From JAEUMY01 sp033764435 (GTDB lineage: Bacteria > Pseudomonadota > Gammaproteobacteria > Burkholderiales > Usitatibacteraceae): a stretch of 64,000 bases of DNA. How positions within the stretch are numbered: the stretch's first letter is position 1; each line of letters begins with the position of its first letter. A program made the position numbers and the translations under genes. The stretch lies in assembly GCA_033764435.1 (NCBI GenBank), contig JANRIX010000012.1:1-64000 (forward strand). The letters run 5' to 3'. Shown piece by piece: positions 1 to 8,503 of this stretch. The notes under the pieces were generated by a model. That model was not told where the DNA came from. It worked only from the letters and a program-made list of their open reading frames with translations, and searched no databases.

Positions 1-1521
1 GCCGTCGGGCAGGCGCTCGATGAAATCGTGGATATGCGCGGACTTGGCGGCTTCCAGCACCTCTTCGCGTGTTGCATCCGGGCGACCATAGGCGATGTTG
101 TAGTAGATCGTGTCGTTGAACAGCACGGTGTCCTGCGGCACGATGCCCAGCGCCGCACGCAAGCTGACCTGGGTCACATCGCGGATGTCCTGACCGTCGA
201 TGGTGATGCGGCCATCGTTCACGTCATAGAAGCGATAGAGCAGTCGAGACAGGGTCGACTTGCCGGCGCCACTGGACCCCACCACGGCCACGGTCTTGCC
301 CGCCGGCACCTCGAACGATGCGTCGAACAGAATCTGACGCTTTGTCTCGTAGCTGAAGTTGACGTTCTCGAAGCGAATGCTCGCCCCCGCTGCCGTGTCC
401 AGCGCGGTCGCACCCGGTTTGTCCGCGATCTCGCGATTCTCGCCAAGCAGGTTAAACATCTTCTCCATGTCGGTCAGCGCCTGCTTGATCTCGCGATACA
501 TCACCCCCAGGAAATTGAGCGGGATGTAGAGCTGGATCAGTAGCGCGTTGACCATGACCAGGTCACCGATGGTGAGCGACTTGTCGACAATGCCCTCTGA
601 CGCGCGCCACATCAGCAGCGTGACCGCACCGGCAATGACGAAACTCTGCGCCGAATTGAGGATGCCGAGCGAGGTTTCGCTCTTCACCGCCGCATCCTCG
701 TAGCGCTGCAGATTCTTGTCGTAGCGCCCTGCCTCCCACTCCTCGTTGCCGAAGTACTTGACCGTCTCGTAGTTGAGCAACGAATCGATGGCCTTGGTGT
801 TGGCCTTCGAATCCATGTCGTTCATCTGCCGGCGGTGGGCCGTGCGCCACTCGGTGATGGCAATGGTGGCGCCGATGTACGACACCAGCGCGGCCACGGT
901 GATGATGGCGAACCAGTGGTCGAACTTGATGAACATGATGCCGGTGACCAGGCCGATTTCCAGCAGCGTCGGCAGGATGGAGAACAGCATGAACGACATC
1001 AGCGTGGAAATGCCGCGCGTGCCGCGCTCGATGTCGCGTGACACACCGCCGGTCTGCCGCTCCAGGTGGAAGCGCAGGCTCAGCGCGTGAAGGTGGCGGA
1101 ACACCGTCAGCGCAATCCTGCGTGCCGCACGCTGGGTCACCTTGATGAAAACGATGTCGCGCAACTCGGCGAAAAAGGTGGACGACAGCCTTAGCAGACC
1201 ATACGCGACCAGCAATGCGATCGGCACCGACAGCACCTGCTGGGCGGGCGACAGGCTGTCGACAATGTCCTTCATCACCAGCGGCACGCTGATGTTGGCC
1301 AATTTGGCAATCACCAGCAGCAGCACTGCCAGCGCGACCCGGCCTTTGAACTCCGCCAGGTAGGGCACCAGCATTCGGATAACGCGCCAGTCGCCGGTGG
1401 CGATTTTCTTGCCCTGGGCGACCTCGGCGGGACGATTGTCAGGCGATGCGCCGGGCGGGGTGGGGGCTGCTGCGGGGGGGGCGGTCGAAGCGGACGATGC
1501 GGACGGGACAGAGCTGGCCAT
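1..1521 (-). CDS. Atm1-type ABC exporter (permease-ATPase fusion), 3' end outside window
   Basis: Half-size ABC exporter with the transmembrane domain first and the ATPase second; about 507 codons lie in the window and the C-terminus is cut off at base 1. The start is the ATG at 1521, followed by an Ala/Pro-rich leader of about 35 residues. Near residues 248-257 it has NYETVKYFGN, a hallmark of the Atm1/ABCB7/HMT1 branch, which exports glutathione-linked metal or sulfur compounds across the inner membrane. Walker A (GSSGAGKST) is near residue 415; the Q-loop follows in IVPQDTVLFND. Family knowledge suggests heavy-metal tolerance or Fe-S/glutathione export; the substrate is not visible. Divergent from the gene at 1722, so 1522-1721 must carry both promoters. 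The signature motif, Walker B and H-loop are off the window. Confidence 0.85.
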   Translation of the reverse strand, partial: MASSVPSASSASTAPPAAAPTPPGASPDNRPAEVAQGKKIATGDWRVIRMLVPYLAEFKGRVALAVLLLVIAKLANISVPLVMKDIVDSLSPAQQVLSVPIALLVAYGLLRLSSTFFAELRDIVFIKVTQRAARRIALTVFRHLHALSLRFHLERQTGGVSRDIERGTRGISTLMSFMLFSILPTLLEIGLVTGIMFIKFDHWFAIITVAALVSYIGATIAITEWRTAHRRQMNDMDSKANTKAIDSLLNYETVKYFGNEEWEAGRYDKNLQRYEDAAVKSETSLGILNSAQSFVIAGAVTLLMWRASEGIVDKSLTIGDLVMVNALLIQLYIPLNFLGVMYREIKQALTDMEKMFNLLGENREIADKPGATALDTAAGASIRFENVNFSYETKRQILFDASFEVPAGKTVAVVGSSGAGKSTLSRLLYRFYDVNDGRITIDGQDIRDVTQVSLRAALGIVPQDTVLFNDTIYYNIAYGRPDATREEVLEAAKSAHIHDFIERLPDG

Positions 1522-1721
1522 GGGGAGTCGGATTCAGGGTGTGGCGGATTTCCCCCGCCTTACCCATTTTGGTAGTTGACTGCCGGGGGAGAGCGGGTCG
1601 AAACTGTGAATGCAGCAGATCGGGCCCATTGTCGCCCAGTTCAAGGGATGGGCCAAAAGAAGAAGATTCAACAACAACGCCAATAGTCCTAAACAGTCCT
1701 AATCAGGGAAGGGATATCACT

Positions 1722-3065
1722 GTGACCCGCACTCTCAAACGGCGCCCGGTCGCCGCGAGGGCGCTTTGCCTGGGCGTGCTTGCGTCCAGCCTTGCGCTTG
1801 CCTTGCCGCCGGCCTTTGCCGCACCTGCAGACGATGTAAAAGTACTCCTGGAACGCGGACAGGCCCGCCAGGCCTGGGAACTGGGCCGCAAGACGCCCGG
1901 CGAGCTGGGAAAGCCCGAGTTCGACTACTTCTTCGGCATCGCCGCCATCGATGCGGGCGAACCCGCCGAAGGCGTGCTGGCGCTGGAGCGCTATCTCTTG
2001 AACAACCCGGGCAGCGTGGTCGCACGGCTTGAATTGGGTCGCGGCTACTTCTTGCTCGGCGATACGCCGCGCGCCCGCGAGATGTTCGACGAGGTGCTGC
2101 GCCTGAACCCGCCGGCGGAAGTGCGCGGACGCATTGACCGCCTCATGGCCGCAATTCGCGAGAAGGAATCGGCCTTCAAGACCTCGGTGACCGCCTTCTT
2201 TGAAGGCACTTACGGCCACGACTCCAACGCCAACAGTGGCATCGGGCAGGACACGATCACCCTGCCGCTCTTCGGCACGCTGCAGTTGACGCAGGACGGA
2301 AAGGAAACCAGCGACCGCTTCCACGGCATCGCGCTGGGTGGCCAGGTCAATGTGCCGCTGAAGCCCGGCCTGTCCTTCTTTGCCGGCGCCCAGCTGGACA
2401 GCCGCAATTTCGACAAGGTTGGCCAGTTCGATCAGCGCACCACCGGCGGCGCGGCGGGCTTCAGCCTGACCCGCGACCCCAACCAGTTCCGCCTCTCCTT
2501 CTCCGGCAACCAGTTGCGGGTGCAGGGCCAGAAGTACCGCAGCCTGCAGGCGGCGACTCTGGAGTGGAACCGCTCGCTCGACGCCAAACGGGGCTTCTCG
2601 GCCTATCTGCAGCAGGCCAAGCTGCAGTACACCGGCGACAATCAGGTGCGCAATGCCGATGTGCAGTCACTGGGCGCAGGCTGGCGGCAGAGTTTCGACG
2701 GCGCCTGGCAACCCTTCCTGAGCCTCGGCGTCAACGTCGGCCGCGAAGACAACAAGCGCAACCGCGACGACCTGGGGCGCGACACCTATGGCGCCCGCGC
2801 AGGTCTGGGCTTGAGCATCACCTCGCGCATCAACGCCGCGCTGTCCTTCAACTGGCAGGAAAGCAAGTACAAGGCCTTCGACGAGTTTCTCGGCGCGAAA
2901 CGCGAAGACACCTTCTGGACGGTCGAGGCGGCACTGGGCTATGCGCTCACGCCGAATCTCGGTGCGCGACTGGAGCTGTCGCACTCGAACAATGATTCGA
3001 ACATCGCACTCTTCGAATACAAACGCAGCGTCGTCGCGGCCAAGCTCCGCTACGACTTCAAGTGA
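1722..3065 (+). CDS. TPR and outer-membrane beta-barrel protein (Slam/DUF560-like)
   Basis: 447-aa exported protein. I chose the GTG at 1722 because a purine-rich GGGAAGGG lies just upstream and the result begins with a clean signal peptide (RRPVAARALCLGVLASSLA, cleavage near AFAA). Residues about 30-150 are helical and TPR-like (ALERYLLNNPGSVVARLELG; ARGEM-type repeat around FDEVLRLNP). From about 165 to the end there are alternating aromatic/polar strands typical of an outer-membrane barrel, ending in LRYDFK. This layout matches surface lipoprotein assembly modifier (Slam/DUF560) proteins by architecture only. It sits 7 bp before a FecR-domain gene, and such pairs recur in proteobacteria. 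It may export or anchor the neighbour's product; that is inference. Confidence 0.6.
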   Translation: MTRTLKRRPVAARALCLGVLASSLALALPPAFAAPADDVKVLLERGQARQAWELGRKTPGELGKPEFDYFFGIAAIDAGEPAEGVLALERYLLNNPGSVVARLELGRGYFLLGDTPRAREMFDEVLRLNPPAEVRGRIDRLMAAIREKESAFKTSVTAFFEGTYGHDSNANSGIGQDTITLPLFGTLQLTQDGKETSDRFHGIALGGQVNVPLKPGLSFFAGAQLDSRNFDKVGQFDQRTTGGAAGFSLTRDPNQFRLSFSGNQLRVQGQKYRSLQAATLEWNRSLDAKRGFSAYLQQAKLQYTGDNQVRNADVQSLGAGWRQSFDGAWQPFLSLGVNVGREDNKRNRDDLGRDTYGARAGLGLSITSRINAALSFNWQESKYKAFDEFLGAKREDTFWTVEAALGYALTPNLGARLELSHSNNDSNIALFEYKRSVVAAKLRYDFK

Positions 3066-3072
3066 GGACGCC

Positions 3073-5472
3073 ATGAAGACCATCATGAACGCATTCCGCA
3101 CCATCCTGCTTCCCGGTGTCGCGCTCTGCGCCGCACTTCTGGCTGCCGCCCCGGCGCTGGCCCAATCCATCGGCCGCGTGCTGGTCGCCTCGGGTGAAGT
3201 GACCGTGGTGCGCGGCTCAACCACGCAACCCGCCACCGCTGGTCTTGCCCTGCAGGTGGGCGACCGCGTGCGGACCGGCGCTGCCGGCACCGCGCAGCTC
3301 TGGTTCACCGACACGTCCATCGTCGCGCTGCGCAACGGCAGCGACTTCGTGGTCGAACGCTACAGTTTCACCAACAGCCTCACCGACACCCTGGTGTTCA
3401 ATCTGGTCAAGGGCGGCTACCGCACGGTGGCTGGCCTGATCGGCATTCAGGATCGGAAGGCCTATGTGGTGAAAACCAAAATGGCCACCCTCGGTCGCCG
3501 CGGTACCCAGTACGGCATCGTGTACTGCGAGCAGGATTGTCCGCTGCCCCAGGGTGGTCTGGCACCGGATGGCTTGTACGGTGGTGTGTATGACGGCCGC
3601 GTCGGCGTGGCCAACAACACGCCGGAAGTGGAGTTTGGTCGCGACGAGTACTTCTACATCGCGAGCATCAACTCCATCCCGCAACCCCTGCTTGGGCCGC
3701 CCGCCTTCTTTGCAGACCGCCTCGCGGGTCTGGCCAAGAACGCGCAGAAACCGAGCAGCGAGCCGCCGGCGAGCAAGGACGCGGCACCAGCAGAGAGTGA
3801 TGGCACCAGCGCCAGCGCACCACCGCCGCCACCGCCTTACTCGACAACAGAAAACCGCGCCGGCACCGGCGCGCCCAGCGTGGTCGAGGCGCGGCCACCA
3901 ATCGGTGTGCGCCTGGTATATGTCACCCAGACGCCCGGCCCCGTCTCTGCACCCGGTGGCGTGTCCGGCTTCCTGCTGCCGGCAAACTACTCGACGGCGC
4001 TGGTCAATGGTCAGCCAACACTGGCAGGCATTTCCGGCACCCAGGACGTGCTCATCGGTGGCGGTACCGGCACTTTCCAGTTCGCTGTCGGCAACGCTGG
4101 ATATGACATGCTGGGCAGCGACCCCGCATCTGGCGTGCGCTGGGGCCGTTGGATCAATGGCAGCCGCATCATCATTCCCAGCGGCGTGCAGAATCAGACG
4201 CCCGGCACCGGCATCCACTACATTTATGGGGTGCAAACAACCGACACCGTGCTGGCCAGCAAGACCGGCACATTCAACTTCAGCGACATCGGCGGCACCA
4301 CCCCGACCTTGAACGACGGCACGCTTGCGACCAGCTTCAACTTCGCGCCCATCACGGTCGACTTCACCAATCGCACGGCGAACATGGGCACCAGCACCAT
4401 CGTGTTCCCCAATGCAACCGTGACCGTGTTTGGCAACCCGAACACCGCCTTTGTCCTGGTGCCGGGCAGCGGCGGCTATCTGGACGCAGCCATCGTTGGC
4501 ACCTGCTCGGGAAGCATTTGCGGCGACGGCACCGTGGCTGGCTTCTTCGGGGGAATGTTCCTTGGTGTCAATTCGAACTACATCGGCATGAGCCTGACCG
4601 CCCGTTTGGGGCAGCCTGCCAACGGACGTGTCCTGGCTGCGGTTCGTCTCTTCAGCAATCCCCAGCCGTTCACGGCCCCGCCGTTCGCGCTGATTTTCGC
4701 CAACAGCCTGGTTGAGAACAACGGCAGCCGCGCCAGCTATGGAGGGGCGGTCAGCACACCGGGCAGCGGTCTCACGCTGAGCGGATCGGGACCCACCCAA
4801 ACGCTGACGGCCTTCAACTTGCCGCCATTCACCTTCTCCGGCGCGGTGGGCAACAGCGGCATCGACATGGCTGGGTTCGACAGCCAGTCCGGCACCTACT
4901 ATGGACGCTGGATCAACGGCACCATCACCAGCGGTGCCCAGCAGGCGCCTCTGCTGCCACCTGGAACACAGACCTCCGGCATGGGCGTGCACTACCTGTA
5001 CGGCCAGCCGACGGCAGACAGCGTGATCGCAGCCAAGACCGGTTCGGCCCAGTATCTGGACTTCGTCGGCACCCAGCCCACTGCCAGCAACGGCGAGACG
5101 GCCAACGCGTTCAGCTTCGGTCCGATCAACATCGACTTCACTACCCGTACCGGAGTCATCACCTCAGCGCAGTTCTCGTTCCCGACTTCAAGCTGGAACT
5201 TCTCCAACCTCGCCTTCAACATCAACGTGACTCCGGGTCAGGGTGCCAGCTTCGATGCCAACCTGATCAACGTCGGCAGTTGCAGCGGCTCGGGTTGCGG
5301 TCCGGTTCAGGGATCGAACACGGCACGCGCGGACTTCTTCGGCCGCTTCATGGGCAACTCGGGGAATTTCCTCGGCCTGTCATTCCAGGGCAACTCGGGC
5401 GGCAATCCGGCGAGCACCTCAAACATCACCATGGGTGTGGTGCGGCTGTTCAAGTGTCCAACGTGCCCTTGA
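3073..5472 (+). CDS. FecR-domain exported protein with two internal repeats
   Basis: 799-aa exported protein; the start at 3073 follows the upstream stop by 7 bp with GAGG in front, so the two genes are co-translated. A signal peptide ends near PALAQS. Residues about 32-140 form a FecR domain (GEVTVVRG, LQVGDRVRTG, LWFTDTSIVALR, GLIGIQDRKAYVVKT), here as a stand-alone periplasmic or surface sensor/adhesin module rather than an anti-sigma factor, since no sigma factor gene is next to it. A Pro/Ser-rich linker (about 225-280) leads to two related blocks of roughly 190 aa. They are recognisable by YDML...RWGRWING / IDMA...YYGRWING, GIHYIYG / GVHYLYG and paired CSGS-x-CG motifs, and lie about 255 aa apart. 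Function unknown. A strong terminator follows. Confidence 0.65.
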   Translation: MKTIMNAFRTILLPGVALCAALLAAAPALAQSIGRVLVASGEVTVVRGSTTQPATAGLALQVGDRVRTGAAGTAQLWFTDTSIVALRNGSDFVVERYSFTNSLTDTLVFNLVKGGYRTVAGLIGIQDRKAYVVKTKMATLGRRGTQYGIVYCEQDCPLPQGGLAPDGLYGGVYDGRVGVANNTPEVEFGRDEYFYIASINSIPQPLLGPPAFFADRLAGLAKNAQKPSSEPPASKDAAPAESDGTSASAPPPPPPYSTTENRAGTGAPSVVEARPPIGVRLVYVTQTPGPVSAPGGVSGFLLPANYSTALVNGQPTLAGISGTQDVLIGGGTGTFQFAVGNAGYDMLGSDPASGVRWGRWINGSRIIIPSGVQNQTPGTGIHYIYGVQTTDTVLASKTGTFNFSDIGGTTPTLNDGTLATSFNFAPITVDFTNRTANMGTSTIVFPNATVTVFGNPNTAFVLVPGSGGYLDAAIVGTCSGSICGDGTVAGFFGGMFLGVNSNYIGMSLTARLGQPANGRVLAAVRLFSNPQPFTAPPFALIFANSLVENNGSRASYGGAVSTPGSGLTLSGSGPTQTLTAFNLPPFTFSGAVGNSGIDMAGFDSQSGTYYGRWINGTITSGAQQAPLLPPGTQTSGMGVHYLYGQPTADSVIAAKTGSAQYLDFVGTQPTASNGETANAFSFGPINIDFTTRTGVITSAQFSFPTSSWNFSNLAFNINVTPGQGASFDANLINVGSCSGSGCGPVQGSNTARADFFGRFMGNSGNFLGLSFQGNSGGNPASTSNITMGVVRLFKCPTCP

Positions 5473-5512
5473 AGCAGGGGTGACGTCTTTACGTCGCTGA
5501 TCAACAAAGAGA

Positions 5513-5547
5513 ACGGCCCGCCAGCATCCTGGCGGGCCGTTTTTTTT
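5513..5547. terminator. Rho-independent terminator
   Basis: A 12-bp GC-rich stem (ACGGCCCGCCAG with its complement) and CATC loop, followed by eight T residues on the + strand. It lies between two convergent genes and ends the TPR/FecR operon. Confidence 0.9.
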
Positions 5548-5568
5548 GGCGATCCAGTCGCGCAGGCG

Positions 5569-6387
5569 CTAGCGCGCGTAGAAGCGCAGTGTCGTGAGCG
5601 GCTCGAATCCCATGCGGGTCAGGACGGCACGCGAGGCGGGGCTCGCCTCCACTGCCAGATGACACGGCATCGGGTCACCGTGCGCGGATGACTCAAGGTG
5701 AATCGCAGCCGCCGCGTCACGCGCAATCGCTGCTCGCGCCTGCACCAGCGCGCGATACAACCCCTTTCCGCGATGCTCGGGCACCACGCCCCCGCCGCCC
5801 AGGTAGGCAAGATGGCCGCGCGGATCCAGCACGACATAGCCCGACGCGGCGGGCCGCCCGTCGAGTGTTGCCACGAGGATGGCGAGCCGCCCGGGCTCGG
5901 TGTCCAGCGACTCGGCCAGCACGTCGATCCAGCCGCCGTTCTCGTTCGGCCAGACTGCTTCCCACACGTCCGCGAGAAGGTGAATGTCAGCACTTGTCGC
6001 CAGCCTGCGAATATTCGCATTCGGCGGCATCCTTGGCGGCACGGCCATCGCATCCGCCGACGCGACCATCAACACATCCTCGACTTCGTGTTCGTCGCGC
6101 AATCCTGCGGCGAGCAGCACCTCACGAAAATCGGTGGGCGGGTCGCCTGCGTAAACCTTCCAGGTGAAGCCGCCGGCATCACGAAAGTGGTCCAGCTCGC
6201 GGCGCACCACTGCCGCTGCGTCTGCACGCGCAAGGTCATGCCACATGATCAGCACCTCGCGCTGGGCACGGTCGTAGTAGCGCGAGACATCGGCGAGCTT
6301 TTCGCACCGCATGCCCGGCACCCAGGCATCACGGCGCATCTCCGCCACATACAACTCGAGGAGCTCGGCGCGCTCCGCGTCGGTCAT
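5569..6387 (-). CDS. GNAT-family N-acetyltransferase
   Basis: 272-aa protein, probably a tandem GNAT. The N-terminal ~125 residues look like a degenerate copy, and the C-terminal half has the acetyl-CoA loop VVPEHRGKGLYRALV followed by the usual C-terminal strand (LTRMGFEPLTTLRFY). The substrate cannot be deduced. Its ATG overlaps the end of the lipoprotein gene by 4 bp, so translation is coupled to the RidA/lipoprotein cluster. It carries one copy of the TGCGAATATTCGCA palindrome, read as NANIRR between the two halves, an inter-domain position that would tolerate added residues. Confidence 0.8.
   Translation of the reverse strand: MTDAERAELLELYVAEMRRDAWVPGMRCEKLADVSRYYDRAQREVLIMWHDLARADAAAVVRRELDHFRDAGGFTWKVYAGDPPTDFREVLLAAGLRDEHEVEDVLMVASADAMAVPPRMPPNANIRRLATSADIHLLADVWEAVWPNENGGWIDVLAESLDTEPGRLAILVATLDGRPAASGYVVLDPRGHLAYLGGGGVVPEHRGKGLYRALVQARAAIARDAAAAIHLESSAHGDPMPCHLAVEASPASRAVLTRMGFEPLTTLRFYAR
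6006..6019. repeat. TGCGAATATTCGCA palindrome, copy 1
   Basis: Exact 14-mer inside the GNAT gene, in the frame that encodes ANIR. First copy in the window; none occurs in bases 1-6005. Confidence 0.95.
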
Positions 6388-6863
6388 GGCGCGCGGGTGT
6401 AGGTGATGCGGAAGAGCTGCGTGTCGGGCTTGCTCGCGAACTCGGTGGGTCGGGTGGTGCCGGAGAGGTCATAGCAGATCTCCAGCTGCCTGCCGCCCTC
6501 GCCCACGAGCCGATAGATGGCCATGAGCTTGCGTCCCGCCGTCGGGCCTTGCTCGCCGATCACATCCAACCCCTTCGGCGCGCCGGCATGAAACACCAAG
6601 CGGCCGGCGTCGGTGCGACCGCCATTCTGCGTGCTGAACAGATTGCCTTCGATGTACAGCGTGAAGTTGGCGGGCAGGCGGAAGTCGCGTCCGCCCAACT
6701 CCGCCTTGCCGCCCAGCCAGCGGCCGCTGATCGCGGCGTCGATGAGCGGCACTGCCGGTGTTATCGGTGCCGGCTCAGGCGCGGTCGCACAGCCTGCAAA
6801 CAACATGGCGGCGGTAACGCATGCGCCGAATCGCAGAAAGTTCTTGCGAATATTCGCAGTCAT
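6384..6863 (-). CDS. Lipoprotein with a TIGR03067-like domain
   Basis: 159-aa predicted lipoprotein: a short signal sequence with lipobox LFAGC (Cys near residue 24), so it is likely anchored in the periplasmic face of a membrane. The mature part ends with ICYDLSGTTRPTEFASK, which closely resembles the conserved tail of the small TIGR03067 domain (usually ...CYD...RPTEF-S); no biochemical role is known for that family. Its start overlaps RidA by 4 bp and its end overlaps the GNAT gene by 4 bp, so all three are translationally coupled. The palindrome repeat lies right at the start codon region and encodes residues 3-6 (ANIR). Confidence 0.7.
   Translation of the reverse strand: MTANIRKNFLRFGACVTAAMLFAGCATAPEPAPITPAVPLIDAAISGRWLGGKAELGGRDFRLPANFTLYIEGNLFSTQNGGRTDAGRLVFHAGAPKGLDVIGEQGPTAGRKLMAIYRLVGEGGRQLEICYDLSGTTRPTEFASKPDTQLFRITYTRAP
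6845..6858. repeat. TGCGAATATTCGCA palindrome, copy 2
   Basis: Exact 14-mer a few bases inside the lipoprotein start codon, read as ANIR; it therefore also lies in the likely ribosome-binding footprint. Confidence 0.95.
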
Positions 6864-7282
6864 CGCGCCTCCCCGGCATTCGCCAGCACCGCCACCGCTT
6901 CAACTTCCAGCTTCATGCCGTAGTTGAGCGCAGGCACGGGCACCACGGCGCGCGCAGGCTTGTGCGCGCCGAAGACTTCCGCATAGATGCGGTTGAACTC
7001 GGGCCACAGGGCCACATCGGTGACATATGCATTCACCTTCGCAATGTCGTTGAGTGAGCCGCCGGCCGCTTCCACGACGGTGCGAATATTCGCAAGCACC
7101 AACCGCACCTGCGCCTCGAAACTCATCGACGCATCCGGCACCGTGCCCTTTGCGATCGGCAGCTGGCCGGAGATGAACAGCATGTTGCCGACCTGGTAGC
7201 CCGGGCTGTAGTGACCGCGCGGAATGTCGAAGGAATCGGGTTGAATCGGTTTGTGAACGGGCTTGCCTGCGTTACCAGCCAT
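6860..7282 (-). CDS. RidA/YjgF-family enamine/imine deaminase
   Basis: 140-aa protein from the ATG at 7282. RidA proteins hydrolyse reactive 2-aminoacrylate and related enamines released by PLP enzymes. The core is recognisable in GHYSPGYQVGNMLFISGQLP, the EAQVRLVLANI helix, EAAGGSLNDIAKVNAYVTD and the C-terminal PARAVVPVPAL strand with the family's conserved Arg, then KLEVEAVAV. It overlaps the end of the upstream PLP-lyase gene by about 11 bp, which fits the known pairing of RidA with PLP lyases that make enamines. The ORF extends far upstream, but that part only shadows the lyase gene. One palindrome copy encodes ANIR in the conserved helix. Confidence 0.9.
   Translation of the reverse strand: MAGNAGKPVHKPIQPDSFDIPRGHYSPGYQVGNMLFISGQLPIAKGTVPDASMSFEAQVRLVLANIRTVVEAAGGSLNDIAKVNAYVTDVALWPEFNRIYAEVFGAHKPARAVVPVPALNYGMKLEVEAVAVLANAGEAR
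7081..7094. repeat. TGCGAATATTCGCA palindrome, copy 3
   Basis: Exact 14-mer inside RidA, encoding ANIR where other RidA proteins typically have ENI(K/R). The family already favours this peptide, so the motif could arise by codon choice alone. Confidence 0.95.
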
Positions 7283-8396
7283 TGATGCGCTCCCAGCGTT
7301 GCGTGTGATTGCCGTCCAGCACCAGATAACCCCGATGCTGTGCGCCGGTGGCGCAGGCGTGATTGGGCAGGATGCGAAGCACCCGTCCCACCGGAAAATC
7401 CTCAGGCAACAGCTTCCTGCCATCGCGCGCGGCGATGATGCCGTGTTCCTGGAAGGCGTCGACCATGATGAGATCGGGCAGCACCTGGCCGTTCGCATCG
7501 CAGACGACGCCATAGCCCTGATCGACCGCCTGCTTCTGCGTGCCGCGGTCGCGCGACATCGCCGTCCAGCCGCCATCGGTGATGACCCAGCCTTTGTCGG
7601 GTTGATGACCGATGACGCTGGCCGCAACGGAGAGCGCGATGTCCTCCTTCGCGCACACACCGAGCCCCGCCATGACCAGATCGAAAAAGACGTAGACACC
7701 GGCGCGCACTTCGGTCACGCCAGCGAACGACTCACCGAACAGCGCGGTCGGCGTGGAACCCAGCGACACAATGGGCACCGCGAAGCCCGCCGCACGCAAG
7801 CGCTCGGCCGCACAGGTGATGCCGTCCCGCTCCATGCGCGCCCAGCGGCGGATGTCATCTTCCGACTTCGATGCGTAGGAATTGCCGGCGTGGGTCATCA
7901 CCCCACCCAGCAAACCGGCGGGATGGAGGATGGCACCGATGTCGATGAGCCGATCCGCATCCGGCGGCACCCCGGCGCGATGGTCGTCGGTGTCGATTTC
8001 AATGAGTGCGGGCAGCGTCACGTTCTCGCGCAGGCAGAAGTCACGCAGCGCCACCGCGGCTTCCGCCGTGTCGAGAATGACCTTGAGCTGGCAGCCCTTC
8101 TTCACCAGCGTGGCTGCGCGGGCGAACTTGCCCGGCACGATGCCGATGGCGTAGAGGATGTCGCTGAAACCATCCGCGAAGAACTGTTCTGCCTCGGCGA
8201 GCGTCGAGACGGTGATGGGCCCTTGCGTGCCGCCCAGCGCGATGCGGATCACCTCCGCCGTCTTGGCGGTCTTGACGTGCGGCCGCAGGGTCACGCCATG
8301 CTGCGCCATGCGTTCGCGCATGCGCGCGCAGTTGGCGCGCACCTTGGGCAGGTCGAGCAGCAGCGTGGGGGTTTCCAGCGTGGAGAGATCAGCCAT
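7272..8396 (-). CDS. DSD1-type PLP enzyme (D-serine dehydratase / D-threonine aldolase-like)
   Basis: 374-aa fold-type III PLP enzyme (alanine-racemase N-domain). The PLP lysine lies in LRPHVKTAKT near residue 41. TPTLLLDLPKVRANC opens the barrel, and ITDGGWTAMSRDRG and a C-terminal NHACATG supply the His-x-Cys zinc pair typical of eukaryotic-type D-serine dehydratase, D-threonine aldolase and D-threo-3-hydroxyaspartate dehydratase. Exact substrate is unresolved. It is first in the operon with RidA, which would dispose of the enamine that a dehydratase releases, favouring a dehydratase over an aldolase. Likely cytoplasmic. Confidence 0.85.
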   Translation of the reverse strand: MADLSTLETPTLLLDLPKVRANCARMRERMAQHGVTLRPHVKTAKTAEVIRIALGGTQGPITVSTLAEAEQFFADGFSDILYAIGIVPGKFARAATLVKKGCQLKVILDTAEAAVALRDFCLRENVTLPALIEIDTDDHRAGVPPDADRLIDIGAILHPAGLLGGVMTHAGNSYASKSEDDIRRWARMERDGITCAAERLRAAGFAVPIVSLGSTPTALFGESFAGVTEVRAGVYVFFDLVMAGLGVCAKEDIALSVAASVIGHQPDKGWVITDGGWTAMSRDRGTQKQAVDQGYGVVCDANGQVLPDLIMVDAFQEHGIIAARDGRKLLPEDFPVGRVLRILPNHACATGAQHRGYLVLDGNHTQRWERINGW

Positions 8397-8398
8397 GA

Positions 8399-8412
8399 TG
8401 CGAATATTCGTA
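8399..8412. repeat. Degenerate palindrome copy (TGCGAATATTCGTA)
   Basis: One mismatch from the 14-mer. It abuts the ATG of the PLP-enzyme gene, between that gene and the divergent hydrolase gene, so it could overlap a promoter or ribosome-binding site. Confidence 0.75.
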
Positions 8413-8503
8413 AGGAGGATGAGCGGCGCGATGCAGTGCCTGCGCCATTGCTGGCACTATTGTCTCCCAATTCCTGTCGCCCGGACCCGCGCCGATCTGC
8501 CTC

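Noticed and set aside
1446..1721. N-terminal extension of the TPR-barrel protein up to 1446
   Set aside because: It overlaps the divergent exporter gene and its promoter and lacks a ribosome-binding site. The GTG at 1722 gives a proper signal peptide.
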